This document shows positions 1 to 8,181 of a stretch of 64,000 nucleotides of DNA, piece after piece. Origin of the DNA: Paraclostridium ghonii (GTDB lineage Bacteria > Bacillota > Clostridia > Peptostreptococcales > Peptostreptococcaceae). The notes beneath the pieces were generated by a model. It had not been told where the DNA came from. It saw nothing but the letters and a program-made list of their open reading frames with translations, and did no database searches. The position numbers were made by a program, and so were the translations under genes. Position 1 is the first letter of the stretch. Each line of letters begins with the position of its first letter. The stretch lies in NCBI RefSeq assembly GCF_030815085.1, contig NZ_JAUSWG010000002.1. One strand, 5' to 3'.

Positions 1-96
1 TACTATAATTTTACAATGGAGGTTTTTTTATTTCTACTCATAGCTATAAGCCTTTCAGAACCACAGGTATAACCAGTGGTATTCTTAATACAAAAA

Positions 97-124
97 AAGA
101 AAGCAGATATTACTCTGCCTTCTT
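97..124 (-). terminator. Intrinsic terminator after the coat protein gene
   Basis: On the minus strand, arms AAGGCAGA and TCTGCTTT form a hairpin followed by a run of seven or more T. It lies about 60 bases after the coat protein stop, so it probably ends or attenuates the head-gene transcript. Confidence 0.7.
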
Positions 125-181
125 AGTTTCTTCACTTCTAGTTTTAGTGCTAGAAGATAGCGTTTCAGCTACCTTAGTCAC
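110..181 (-). CDS. Possible 23-residue frame directly after the coat protein stop
   Basis: A GTG follows the coat protein TAA immediately and in the same frame, and 23 codons run to a TAA inside the terminator hairpin. The product would be rich in Ser, Thr, Lys and Glu. It could be a remnant of a longer coat protein C-terminus, a stop-readthrough extension, or chance. No separate Shine-Dalgarno site is evident. I do not recognise the peptide. Confidence 0.2.
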   Translation of the reverse strand: MTKVAETLSSSTKTRSEETKKAE

Positions 182-961
182 TTAAGCTCCTAATGTATAA
201 GTAGCAGCTACTATACCATTTGGTCTTAATACTTTAGCCCCATATATGCATAATCCTCTAACGGCTTCACTGAAAGCAGACTCTAACCTTAAGTGTTCAA
301 CCTTATCTAATATCTTGTCATATCCTAAAGCTGACTTATGCATAGCAAATATTTTTCCAGTTGGCAACTCTTCTGATGATATAACTTGTAATCCATTTAT
401 TTTTTGCCCTTCAACAACTCCATTTTCTAGTACGTTTGGATTTCTAGTGAATCTATCATCTTTAGATAATAATCCTAATATCTCAGAGTTAACTATTACG
501 AATCTGTTAACCTTTGGAACTTTATTCTTAGATAATGCTGTCCCCATGTCCACTATTAAATCATATATGTTAGTCTTATCTATTGCTACACCTGTCATAA
601 TCTTTCCTGCTTCTGATATAGCTTTAGCAAATACATCCCCATCGACTTGTGCTGCCATATCGAAAGAATCTTGTTCTACAGTAGCTTGTAAAACTGGTAA
701 ATTAGTTTGAGCTGCTTCTACATCTGACATAGTTGGTGCAAAGTATTTCTTTTTATCAAATATTAATTCCACATCTGTAGTTTTTGCATCTGTATATTCT
801 ACTGTACCTTTATACTCTTTTACTCCTGATCCTGTAGCAGTTGAAAATATTACCTTTTCACCCTTTTTCTCAGTTGGTTTTACGCATATAACATCTGCTA
901 CAGATACTCCGTTATATTGCTTTAATATTGTTGCTTCCCATAGTGTCCTCTTGAATCCCAT
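182..961 (-). CDS. Phage major capsid (coat) protein
   Basis: This 259-residue protein is a phage coat protein, probably HK97-fold and close to the P22-coat-like families found in SPP1-type Firmicutes phages. Support comes from its size, the coat-type N-terminal half (a beta-rich segment then DKKKYFAPTMSDVEAAQ near residues 69-85), a C-terminal part (IVNSEILGLLSKDDRF, then RLESAFSEAVRGL) typical of these proteins, and its place directly after the scaffold gene in a terminase-portal-minor head-scaffold-coat series. The ribosome site before the ATG is weak, and a short hairpin (ATAGCC/GGGCTAT, about 977-994) sits just upstream. A terminator also separates it from the scaffold gene, so it may have its own promoter or be set by partial readthrough. 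The exact coat family is less sure than the role. Confidence 0.85.
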   Translation of the reverse strand: MGFKRTLWEATILKQYNGVSVADVICVKPTEKKGEKVIFSTATGSGVKEYKGTVEYTDAKTTDVELIFDKKKYFAPTMSDVEAAQTNLPVLQATVEQDSFDMAAQVDGDVFAKAISEAGKIMTGVAIDKTNIYDLIVDMGTALSKNKVPKVNRFVIVNSEILGLLSKDDRFTRNPNVLENGVVEGQKINGLQVISSEELPTGKIFAMHKSALGYDKILDKVEHLRLESAFSEAVRGLCIYGAKVLRPNGIVAATYTLGA

Positions 962-1053
962 AAATTTTCACCGTTATAGCCCTTTTGGGCTATCCTTTCA
1001 TTTCAATTAATTTGTTTGATACTAACTTTCTTTAAATCCTAAGTTTAAAGACA

Positions 1054-1085
1054 TAAAAAAAGACCTTAATTAAAAACTAGGTCTT
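1054..1085 (-). terminator. Hairpin terminator between scaffold and coat genes
   Basis: On the minus strand AAGACCT and AGGTCTT pair across a 12-base loop and are followed by six or seven T. It sits just after the scaffold stop and before the coat gene, both read leftward, so it acts inside the head operon, probably as a leaky terminator. Confidence 0.65.
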
Positions 1086-1090
1086 ATTGA

Positions 1091-1648
1091 CTAAAATTTA
1101 TTTAACATTTCCATAACCTGTTCAGTTGACATATTATCAACACTATTTAATAAATCTTCGTATAAGTTCCCTGTTGAATTTCCACTCGGAGGAGTGTAAC
1201 TCGTATTTGATACTCTATCCTCTACATTTTTATCTATGTAAGACTTCATAGATTCTTCAAATAAAGATATATTAGCATTAGTAACTTCATCATCATCAGC
1301 TAATAAGAAGTCTATCATTTTCGATGGTATATTCTTTTCAATCAAAGTATCTTTAAATTTAGCTGTCATTTCTGCTCTATTTTTTTCTTTTTCTATAGTT
1401 GCAAATTTAGCCTCTAACTCTTCTATTTTTAACTGTTCTGGAGTTTTGGCAGGATTTCTCTTTAATAGCTCCGCATCTATTAACTTTTGCATATCATTTT
1501 TCTTAAAATTGTCTAATGCAGTTTTTATAGATTTTTGGCTATGCTTATCCTTTTCAGAGTCTAACCAACTTTTAACCTCTTTTATTTCAACTAAATCTAC
1601 ATCTTCTTCTATGTTCTCTATTAATTTTAATAATTCACTTTTTTTCAT
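1091..1648 (-). CDS. Phage scaffolding protein (DUF4355-like)
   Basis: The start at 1648 gives 185 residues (MKKSELLKLIENIEED...) and has AAAGGTG five bases before the ATG; a longer in-frame reading from 1687 lacks this. The protein is charged and strongly predicted to be coiled coil, notably EQLKIEELEAKFATIEKEKN in the middle, with a disordered Ser/Asn/Thr stretch (TPPSGNSTGN) and a short C-terminal helix ending MEMLNKF. That layout is characteristic of Firmicutes phage scaffolds, where the C-terminal helix docks on the coat protein. Its place between the minor head and coat genes agrees. It would guide procapsid assembly and then leave the head. Confidence 0.82.
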   Translation of the reverse strand: MKKSELLKLIENIEEDVDLVEIKEVKSWLDSEKDKHSQKSIKTALDNFKKNDMQKLIDAELLKRNPAKTPEQLKIEELEAKFATIEKEKNRAEMTAKFKDTLIEKNIPSKMIDFLLADDDEVTNANISLFEESMKSYIDKNVEDRVSNTSYTPPSGNSTGNLYEDLLNSVDNMSTEQVMEMLNKF

Positions 1649-1725
1649 ATTTTCACCTTTCCACGAACGCATAAAGCCCTCGTACAAATTTTAATTTATT
1701 AGTTCTAAACCTTTTAGACTAGATG

Positions 1726-2598
1726 TTATAGGTTGCTACTCTTCCATTTTTCATAATCTACATAATCAATATGTTTTCCAATTGTAGTATTGTCTCTTCT
1801 TGTTTTAGGTCTCCATTCTCTACTAGGTATCAATACCATGCATGATCTACAATTTGGATGCAATGGTGGCAATGGCTTGTTTGTATCATTTACTTTAAAT
1901 ACTTTACCGTCATATCCTCTACATTTTTTAGATGTTTTATTGTCCAAGGTAGCCATAAACATCATCCATTCTATGCCTTGTTGTTTTGCAAATTCTTCAT
2001 TAGCTGCTTCTTGACATCTGCATATTTCTGTTTCCGTTAACCTTTTAGAACAATAAGCATTATTTCCATAACTATCCTTCACTTCTTTATATATTTTATT
2101 AACAGATATTCTTCCTTTTAAGAAATCGTTAATCATACCTTTTAAGTCCTTTTCTATTTGCTTCTTATTCTTCCATAATCTATCACTCCATATCTTCCCA
2201 TCGACAACTGTATTTATTATTTTCAATAACTCTTTTTCTGTAAGTACTGAAACTTTAGCTATAGTTCTCAATGACAAAATATAGTTTCTTAAATTATAAG
2301 CTTCTTTAGTAACAGTTTCTAAAATGTACTTAGTATTCTCTTTTTCTAATCTAATTTCTTCTTTTAGAGACTCATTAATAAGCTTATTTAATTCTTGTTT
2401 AAGTAGTAGTTTATCTTTACTGCTTAAGCTCAAAACTTCTTCACTAATATCATACTTTAGCATTATTAAAGCCAATTCATTAAGTAATTTGTCCTGATTT
2501 TTCTTTTGAAGTTTATATATCTTCTTTAACTCTATATCAGATAATTCATAGCCTAATTTATTTGCTTCTAGTATTAGTTGTAAAAAGAGATTATTCAT
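1726..2598 (-). CDS. Phage minor head protein (SPP1 gp7-like)
   Basis: This 290-residue protein belongs to the SPP1 gp7/phage Mu gpF-like minor head family. The N-terminal two thirds are helical and Lys/Glu-rich. The C-terminal third carries the family signature: TETEICRCQEAANEEF, then MMFMATLDNKTSKKCRGYDG, then PPLHPNCRSCMVL (a PLHPNCRC variant with an extra residue before the last Cys). In SPP1 the protein binds the portal and enters the procapsid in a few copies, affecting DNA release. Its start overlaps the end of the portal gene by eight bases, indicating translational coupling. Confidence 0.88.
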   Translation of the reverse strand: MNNLFLQLILEANKLGYELSDIELKKIYKLQKKNQDKLLNELALIMLKYDISEEVLSLSSKDKLLLKQELNKLINESLKEEIRLEKENTKYILETVTKEAYNLRNYILSLRTIAKVSVLTEKELLKIINTVVDGKIWSDRLWKNKKQIEKDLKGMINDFLKGRISVNKIYKEVKDSYGNNAYCSKRLTETEICRCQEAANEEFAKQQGIEWMMFMATLDNKTSKKCRGYDGKVFKVNDTNKPLPPLHPNCRSCMVLIPSREWRPKTRRDNTTIGKHIDYVDYEKWKSSNL

Positions 2599-3856
2599 CT
2601 AAATCATCCTCTTCTAGTAATTGTTTTCCTTCAACTATATACTCTTGCTCTGCTTTTATTTTAGTTAGTTCATTCTTAGGATTAGTTATAAAACTAAATA
2701 AACTTAATGCAGTTTCAGTTGATAACTTATCTCCTACTTGAGATATCATTTGCGCTGTAGTTAAATCATCGGCGGGTATATTAGATGTAAACTTAATCTT
2801 TATGTCTCTAACATCATAATTTTTATTAAATATTATTCTGAGATGTGTAAATAAGCAATGTAACCTAGTTTTTATGCAATTGCTCATTGCTTTTTGATTA
2901 AGTTTACACTTAAAATCAACAGCAATTAATCTAGTTTTTAATGCTAAAGATGATGTATTACTTTGCATTCTCTCATTTGTATCTATATGACTTGCAATAC
3001 TGAATATTTTACTATCTAAATTAGATATGGCATTCTTTATAAACTCAGGAGATATATTTTTAATTAAGAATTGTGCAGTACCATCACCATTGGGTATTTG
3101 TATTATTCCTTTTCTTTTAATATCCTTCGCTTCATTCTCTTCACCTAATTCAACACCTGATAACACTAAATATGCAGTTCTAGTATCAGATATCTCATTA
3201 ACATAATCTGATTGTATTTGTTCTAATGAATCCTGTAATCCTTTTAAATCTTTGTACAGAGTGTCATCCTTCTCTTCTTCAGAAATTTTAGCAATTCCAA
3301 CAGGAACACATCCAAATATATGTTTAGTTGGATTTAAAACTTGATTAAATTTACTATCAAAATGATATATATAATCTTTCTCGTAGAAGTCTATATATTC
3401 ATTATCATTTCTATTAAAAATATGTATAAATCCTATAGTGTTTCCTAATCCATCCTTAATAGCTCGTCCACTCCTAGGGCTTATAACCTTACAATCAAAC
3501 TCATTATATTGATTTATAAAATAAATCTCATAAGCTAATCCATATATAAGCATATTCTTAAATAGTTCTATGTCGTGATCCTCATCTAATACAGACAAAT
3601 AATAATCTATATCGTTTATTACTTCTTCATGCCCTTTCTTAGATATGTAAGTTATATCATTTGAAACTGAATAAGATATTTCTTCTTTTATAAATTTTTT
3701 AATATAATTTGTTGGAGTTATAAGATTACTCCTATCTGTTCTTGGGTATTTATTAACTGTATCTGTGTCTCCTTTGTAATAAGAGTACATTTTATTATAC
3801 CCGCCAAGTTCTAGCTTAAATTTATCATAGTTCTTCTTTATTATCTCTATATTCAT
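2591..3856 (-). CDS. Phage portal protein (SPP1 gp6-like)
   Basis: This 421-residue protein matches SPP1-type portal proteins, which form the dodecameric DNA gate and the terminase docking ring. Visible family features include the N-terminal YYKGDTDTVNKYPRTDRSNL region with NYIKKFIKEEISYSVS after it (about residues 26-62), the central RSGRAIKDGLGNTIGFIHIF, the QIQSDYVNEISDTRTAYLVL segment of the wing/stem, and an acidic C-terminus (EEDDLDE). It is somewhat shorter than SPP1 gp6 (about 500 residues). It follows the large terminase gene by 36 bases and overlaps the minor head gene, as usual in this module. Confidence 0.92.
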   Translation of the reverse strand: MNIEIIKKNYDKFKLELGGYNKMYSYYKGDTDTVNKYPRTDRSNLITPTNYIKKFIKEEISYSVSNDITYISKKGHEEVINDIDYYLSVLDEDHDIELFKNMLIYGLAYEIYFINQYNEFDCKVISPRSGRAIKDGLGNTIGFIHIFNRNDNEYIDFYEKDYIYHFDSKFNQVLNPTKHIFGCVPVGIAKISEEEKDDTLYKDLKGLQDSLEQIQSDYVNEISDTRTAYLVLSGVELGEENEAKDIKRKGIIQIPNGDGTAQFLIKNISPEFIKNAISNLDSKIFSIASHIDTNERMQSNTSSLALKTRLIAVDFKCKLNQKAMSNCIKTRLHCLFTHLRIIFNKNYDVRDIKIKFTSNIPADDLTTAQMISQVGDKLSTETALSLFSFITNPKNELTKIKAEQEYIVEGKQLLEEDDLDE

Positions 3857-3892
3857 CTGTTTGCCGCCTTTTTTTACATAAAAATAAACTCA

Positions 3893-5104
3893 CTAAAACA
3901 GTAAGTTTCTATCTAACAATTTCACTTTATTATTTGTAATTGTGCTAATACTATATCTAAGTGCGTCTATCCCATGATTATATTTATCAATAGGTTTATT
4001 TATATAAATTCCATTTTTATCTTTTTGCCACGTGTAGTTATTAAATTCTTCTATTATATGAATACAAGATGGATGTACAATTATGTCAAATTGCTGTAAA
4101 TACTGTATTCCGTTGATTATAGAATCCCTACCTTTTACAGCATGTTTAACTCTAGTTAAACCAATCCTATATAATTCTTCTATAGATTTAGGTTCAGCAC
4201 TATCACAAACTATTTTCTCTTTTGAGTAACCTTTTTCACATATGCACTTGTATATATCTTCATTTGTCAGTCCTCGTTCTTGAAACTCATCAAATATATA
4301 TAGTTTTTTATTTTTCCTATCTATTAATGAGCATACAAACGCAGTTGGATCGTTGGTGTATCCAAAATCAAGTCCAAATATAGCAGTAGTATTTTTATTC
4401 TCTCTTTTTATTTCTCTATAATCAAAAGATTCCTTTTTATAAGAGAATATCAACTTATCTAATGTTGCAAATTCACCTAACGCGTATATTTTATAATATG
4501 CTGAGTTCTTACTTTCCATTTCTTTTAGAGATTCTATATAATCTTTAGGTAAAAACTTATTATCTTTATAAGTAGTATGTAAAACCATAGTAGACTCTTT
4601 ATTATATCCATTTTTAAACCATTGAGAATAAACCCAGTTAGATTTAGATATAGGGTTAAACATTACATGTACTTGATTATATGGATTTTTACTTCTTAAC
4701 CTCAAGTTTAACTGTGAAAAATCATCAAGTGATAATTCTGTTGCCTCCTCAATCACTATATCATCAATTCCTGAAATAGACTTTATCTTTTCTGGATCAT
4801 CTACACCTTTGAATATAAATTGAGAACCATTAGGCAACTCAATAGTTAATAATGTATCTCTAATTTTACATCTATCATAGATTTTCCAATCTGCTAGGCA
4901 TGTTTTAAACTCTGCAAATATAGAATCTCTAAGTGAGTTGGTAACTTTTCTCACCACCAAACACTTTCTATTAGAAAATATTAGGTATTTATATATCATT
5001 TTCTGTACTACAAATTTAGATTTTCCGCTCCCACCACCTCCATAGTAGATGTTAAATCTTTTTTCATATTGTTCTAATTGAGGTAGGTATACTGGGTTAA
5101 ACAT
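3893..5104 (-). CDS. terL: Phage terminase large subunit (PBSX family)
   Basis: This is the packaging ATPase-nuclease. The Walker A motif GGGGSGKS lies near residues 22-29, Walker B with the catalytic Glu is DDIVIEEATE, and the RNase H-like nuclease has FGLDFGYTNDPT, KIVCDSAEPKS and a late HGIDALRY, supplying the three acidic residues. The ATG at 5104 has no ribosome site. Ten in-frame codons upstream, at 5134, an ATA follows GGAGGTGAC with nine bases between, and the extra residues (ATQFKISKK) resemble the N-termini of related terminases. The true start is therefore probably the ATA at 5134. The portal gene follows directly. Confidence 0.93.
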   Translation of the reverse strand: MFNPVYLPQLEQYEKRFNIYYGGGGSGKSKFVVQKMIYKYLIFSNRKCLVVRKVTNSLRDSIFAEFKTCLADWKIYDRCKIRDTLLTIELPNGSQFIFKGVDDPEKIKSISGIDDIVIEEATELSLDDFSQLNLRLRSKNPYNQVHVMFNPISKSNWVYSQWFKNGYNKESTMVLHTTYKDNKFLPKDYIESLKEMESKNSAYYKIYALGEFATLDKLIFSYKKESFDYREIKRENKNTTAIFGLDFGYTNDPTAFVCSLIDRKNKKLYIFDEFQERGLTNEDIYKCICEKGYSKEKIVCDSAEPKSIEELYRIGLTRVKHAVKGRDSIINGIQYLQQFDIIVHPSCIHIIEEFNNYTWQKDKNGIYINKPIDKYNHGIDALRYSISTITNNKVKLLDRNLLF

Positions 5105-5559
5105 TTTTTTAGATATTTTAAATTGAGTAGCTATAACTTGTCACCTCCAAACATATTTTATAAATAAAAATAAATCATAAGCACGACCACCATATAGAAC
5201 TTAAATTAGAAGTATACCCCACCCTAACTTTAATTAATTAAGTTTGCAATTTATATTGCACATACGCAATATTTTAAACTATACCTTAAATCTATCTTTT
5301 GAGGATAGTTACATTTTAACAATGTAGTATTTGCAATGATTCTATAATAGAGCATGCTTAACCTTATTAAGTTAAGTTACTAGCATTACAATCATATTAA
5401 GTGTATCTCTTGTATTACTTTAATGATTCAGTGTATACTTTATAATATACGAATGTATACTTTATTATCTAAAGTCTAGATGCTATGTAACAAGGTGAGC
5501 TTACTCTCTATTAAATTACATTTCTTATCTTAATATATTAAAGTGATATTAATAGTAAC
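5105..5559. other. 455-base non-coding gap between the two terminase genes
   Basis: I see no convincing gene here. The stretch is AT-rich and carries dyads: ATATTGC/GCAATAT around a 6-base loop (5253-5272) and a TTAATTAA-centred near-palindrome (about 5226-5244). It also has two direct copies of GTATACTTTAT about 20 bases apart (around 5430-5465). The right end of terL's likely coding region (to 5134) and its ribosome site (5141-5148) are included. A gap this long between terminase genes is unusual and could hold a late promoter, a packaging site or the scar of a lost insertion. Confidence 0.5.
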
Positions 5560-5958
5560 TTAATCTTCTAAAGTAACTTCTATTACATTTCCAGTAACAT
5601 CTATTTCCTTCTTATCTACAAACATTTGCTTCCATCTTCCTAGTAATTCCAATGCTTTTATCTTATCTGATTTTCTACTATCAGAATCTAGTGCTATATT
5701 TTTTAATTCCTTTACTATCTCCCCTACTTCCACATCTACATTACCCTTATATTCATCAATTAAATCATTAATATACTCTTTAACGTTCGTATTTGTTAGT
5801 AATGTACTAGCATTGACCTTGGCTGTATTGTATTCTATCCTATCATAAACCCTTAAATATGCTTGTGTAGCATTAAGGTCTTTTAAGTATTCTATACAAA
5901 ATTGTTTCTGCCTGTCATTTAAAGTAGTTTCTTTTACACTCTTTAATACTTTAGCCAT
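5560..5958 (-). CDS. terS: Phage terminase small subunit
   Basis: This 132-residue protein is a terminase small subunit of the Terminase_2 type, which recognises phage DNA and recruits the large subunit. The signature LNDRQKQFCIEYLKDLNATQ (about residues 14-33) followed by AYLRVY and the VNASTLLTNTNVKEYI segment is characteristic: a helix-turn-helix that selects DNA. The C-terminal part (KSDKIKALELLGRWKQMF) is the usual oligomerisation/terminase-contact helix. GGAGGTG lies seven bases before the ATG. The large subunit gene is downstream after an unusually long gap. Confidence 0.92.
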   Translation of the reverse strand: MAKVLKSVKETTLNDRQKQFCIEYLKDLNATQAYLRVYDRIEYNTAKVNASTLLTNTNVKEYINDLIDEYKGNVDVEVGEIVKELKNIALDSDSRKSDKIKALELLGRWKQMFVDKKEIDVTGNVIEVTLED

Positions 5959-6162
5959 TATTAATCACCTCCATTTGATTTAATCTATACTTCTGCATAT
6001 AAATCTTATAACAACTACTTTATCTTAATTTATATAATCTAATAGATTTAAAATCTCATAATTCTCTTTTATAAATTGTTTTATATAATTACCCTAGTAT
6101 CTTCAGTTAATACGTATTAATTGAGTTAAGCATATATCGGTTTATACCTCAACAATCTAAAA

Positions 6163-6200
6163 ATAGCCAATGAGATATATTTTTTAATCTCATTGGCTAT
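6163..6200 (-). terminator. Strong terminator after the membrane-protein cassette
   Basis: Perfect 14-base arms (ATAGCCAATGAGAT and its complement) around a 10-base loop, followed on the minus strand by TTTTTA. It ends the 6244-6603 gene and separates it from the terminase operon. Confidence 0.85.
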
Positions 6201-6243
6201 CCTTTTTCATGTTTCATGATTTTAAAGTTCACATATTTTTCTT

Positions 6244-6603
6244 TTAATTATCTTCTCTATAAGAATCTGTAAACCACTGTAATCCAGAGATATTGATTCC
6301 AAGTCCTACTAAAAACGCTAATATTCCAAGCACAACAACAGCAGCAAAGGAATCGAATGCAGCACCGATAAGCATCCCAACTAGACCCCAACATAGCGAT
6401 AAAGTGATTACGATCACTCTAGATATTTTTTTATTCCTCAAACTGAAAAACATTCCGATTAATACAATTCCAAATATCCACCAAGAATGTGCCCATAGCC
6501 CTAATGCTATTGCAACAATTATGATTTGTAAACTTAGTTTTCCAGCATTCTTATCGTTAATTTCATACTGACCCAGTGCAGAACGTATGTCTTGTTTATT
6601 CAT
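6244..6603 (-). CDS. Small membrane protein, probable moron
   Basis: I do not recognise the family. The 119-residue product has a soluble N-terminal stretch of about 20 residues and four hydrophobic segments (about 24-38, 41-56, 62-81, 84-103), a Trp-rich AHSWWIFGI turn, and a polar tail. GGAGGGG precedes the ATG. The gene sits alone between the Rha gene and the terminase operon, has a plausible promoter (TTTACA, 17 bases, TTTAAT, around 6660-6690) and a strong terminator, and its codons are visibly richer in G and C than its neighbours. That combination suggests a moron-type cargo gene expressed from the prophage, perhaps altering the host envelope or excluding other phages. Function is unknown. 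Confidence 0.6.
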   Translation of the reverse strand: MNKQDIRSALGQYEINDKNAGKLSLQIIIVAIALGLWAHSWWIFGIVLIGMFFSLRNKKISRVIVITLSLCWGLVGMLIGAAFDSFAAVVVLGILAFLVGLGINISGLQWFTDSYREDN

Positions 6604-6750
6604 ATTAACCCCTCCATCCCCATTATCCTTTATTTATTTACATAATTTACCACAACAAAATTAAAACATAAAATACTTGATTTGTAAATACCATGTGTAT
6701 TTTAGTACTATTTCTCCTTGTGTCCACCATGATTTTTTATTTTATACACT

Positions 6751-6782
6751 AAAAAGAGCCTACGAACCTCTTCATAAGCTCT
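6751..6782 (-). terminator. Terminator after rha
   Basis: Arms AGAGC and GCTCT, with further inner pairs, followed by TTTTT on the minus strand. It lies just downstream of the rha stop and upstream of the membrane-protein cassette. Confidence 0.6.
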
Positions 6783-6815
6783 ATTAATCTATATAAATTA
6801 TTTTAAAGGAGGAAT

Positions 6816-7646
6816 CTATGCTGTCTTATTTATTGTTAGCTTATTATAATCAGTTATATCAACACCATTATCAATCGCAAATGACTTAGCAACCTCTAAC
6901 ACTTGTTCATACTCATTTTCTTTTATACATCCCATTTTTGATGTCTTAGACTTTAAAGTAGATTCTTTATAATGCCTTCCCGTTCTAGCAAAATACTCTT
7001 CATTTAATTTATTCTTCTTGCGTGTCTGTCTACTAGTTAAGTTTATACCTAGCTTATTATTAATGAATGAGTAGAATGAGCCGTAAACATAACCAATCTC
7101 TGTATTTATATGTCTAGCTGTTATATTTAAAATCTTACTTAATTCTTTATTAAATGCTTCAAATGTTATGTTATTATTAACTACTTCATCCAATACCTTA
7201 GAAGTGTGTATTAATTTCAATTCTACTTCTTTCTTTTCTTGCTGTTCTCTTATCCATGCTTGCGCTCTAGCTATTGGATCTTCTATCATATAAGATTCTA
7301 CGCTTACTTCTTTTAATGTATTTTGCATAGTGTGAAACTTTTTAACATACTTAGCTGTAAATATCATTCCTTTTTCACCTTGAAACTTATTTGCTAAGAA
7401 GTCACATCCCATTTTAGATACTAAGTATTCTTTATTAGATTTTCCACTTGCATCAATGTATGTGTTTTCTATAAAGTAATCACTCACCGTCAATTGGTGG
7501 TCAGTTAAAATATCTATTATTCCTCGTCTATCTTTTCTTCCATCCAATTTTACTAATATACTATCATGTCTCATTTCTAACATTTCAGCTATGTCTCTTG
7601 TACTTATTCTTATTTCTTCATTATTTACTAATTGTAAATTTCTCAT
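6816..7646 (-). CDS. Rha family phage regulatory protein
   Basis: Residues 1-115 form a Rha (pRha) domain: ISTRDIAEMLEMRHDSIL, then a segment with YIDASGKSNKEYLVSKMGCD and FTAKYVKKFHTMQ, all typical of this phage regulator/antirepressor family (role known only in outline; in some phages it interferes with growth in hosts lacking integration host factor). Residues 120-276 are a helical C-terminal module with SRQTRKKNKLNEEYFARTGR, which I do not recognise; it may be a second DNA- or protein-binding part. The gene has its own promoter region with a 19-bp dyad (7686-7704) against the -10 box, and a terminator behind it, so it appears to be controlled separately from its neighbours. Confidence 0.75.
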   Translation of the reverse strand: MRNLQLVNNEEIRISTRDIAEMLEMRHDSILVKLDGRKDRRGIIDILTDHQLTVSDYFIENTYIDASGKSNKEYLVSKMGCDFLANKFQGEKGMIFTAKYVKKFHTMQNTLKEVSVESYMIEDPIARAQAWIREQQEKKEVELKLIHTSKVLDEVVNNNITFEAFNKELSKILNITARHINTEIGYVYGSFYSFINNKLGINLTSRQTRKKNKLNEEYFARTGRHYKESTLKSKTSKMGCIKENEYEQVLEVAKSFAIDNGVDITDYNKLTINKTA

Positions 7647-7679
7647 ATTCTCTATTACCCACCTTTTAATATATTATTT

Positions 7680-7704
7680 ATTTTATGTGTCCATCCTTGA
7701 CACA
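7680..7704 (-). promoter_or_regulatory. rha promoter -10 with abutting 19-bp operator-like dyad
   Basis: On the minus strand TAAAAT (7685-7680) lies directly after a dyad with TGTGT and ACACA ends (plus-strand TGTGTCCATCCTTGACACA, 7686-7704). The same 19-base layout, 15 of 19 positions identical, abuts the -10 box of the polymerase gene. Neither has a good -35 box, so I infer a regulated or activator-dependent phage promoter class. Confidence 0.55.
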
Positions 7705-7716
7705 AATTTTCATACT

Positions 7717-7760
7717 AAAAAGGATAGGTGGAGGGTTATTATCCCTCAAATTCCTACCCT
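7717..7760 (-). terminator. Hairpin with T-run between 7810 gene and rha
   Basis: Inner arms GAGGG/CCCTC and outer CCTA/TAGG pairs form a hairpin read on the minus strand and followed by TTTTT. It would stop the upstream early transcript before the rha promoter. Confidence 0.55.
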
Positions 7761-7809
7761 GCTTGAAATAAATTGCCGCTATTTCACAACAGGAGCTTTA
7801 TTTATTTTC

Positions 7810-8163
7810 TTAACTTATTAAAAATTTTCTATCAAATACTTCTTCATTTAAAATGTCATAAACCTTTTGCCTTCTTTGTCTTTTGTTCATCTCATATTCA
7901 AATATTTCTTCTGTTAATACCCCTAAACCTATTGTAAATTGTATGTTTGGCTTTATATACCAATGATACGTATCATATAAATCTTCTAATTCAAACTCAT
8001 CCATCGACATTAAAATTGAAGGCTCAACTAAACCGTCAAATGTATTTTCATCTTGTATTTCATAATTAGCTTTCTTTATTTTGCATAAGTTCCCAGCTTG
8101 AACTATTGTGTACTTAACATTATTTTTGTCTGTGTATTCTAATACCATTTCTTTTATTTTCAT
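7810..8163 (-). CDS. Phage protein of unknown function
   Basis: The start at 8163 (MKIKEMVLEYTDKNNVKYT...) is chosen because AGAGG lies nine bases before it; a longer reading from 8181 has no ribosome site. The 117-residue product is soluble, acidic in the middle (MSMDEFELEDLYDTYHWY), and ends in a basic helix (MNKRQRRQKVYDIL) and a hydrophobic tail. I do not recognise it. It sits in the run of small early/middle genes between the helicase and rha. Confidence 0.6.
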   Translation of the reverse strand: MKIKEMVLEYTDKNNVKYTIVQAGNLCKIKKANYEIQDENTFDGLVEPSILMSMDEFELEDLYDTYHWYIKPNIQFTIGLGVLTEEIFEYEMNKRQRRQKVYDILNEEVFDRKFLIS

Positions 8164-8181
8164 ATCTCTATTACCTCTCAT

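Noticed and set aside
246..710. Long plus-strand open frame opposite the coat gene, and similar frames opposite other genes
   Set aside because: They mirror real genes on the minus strand, have no ribosome sites and give protein-unlike composition.
6818..6889. Plus-strand 23-codon frame MLSYLLLAYYNQ... behind a perfect AAAGGAGG, antisense to the 3' end of rha
   Set aside because: No clear plus-strand promoter, product is Tyr/Gln/His-rich rather than toxin-like, and rha coding on the other strand explains its codons. Kept only as a note.
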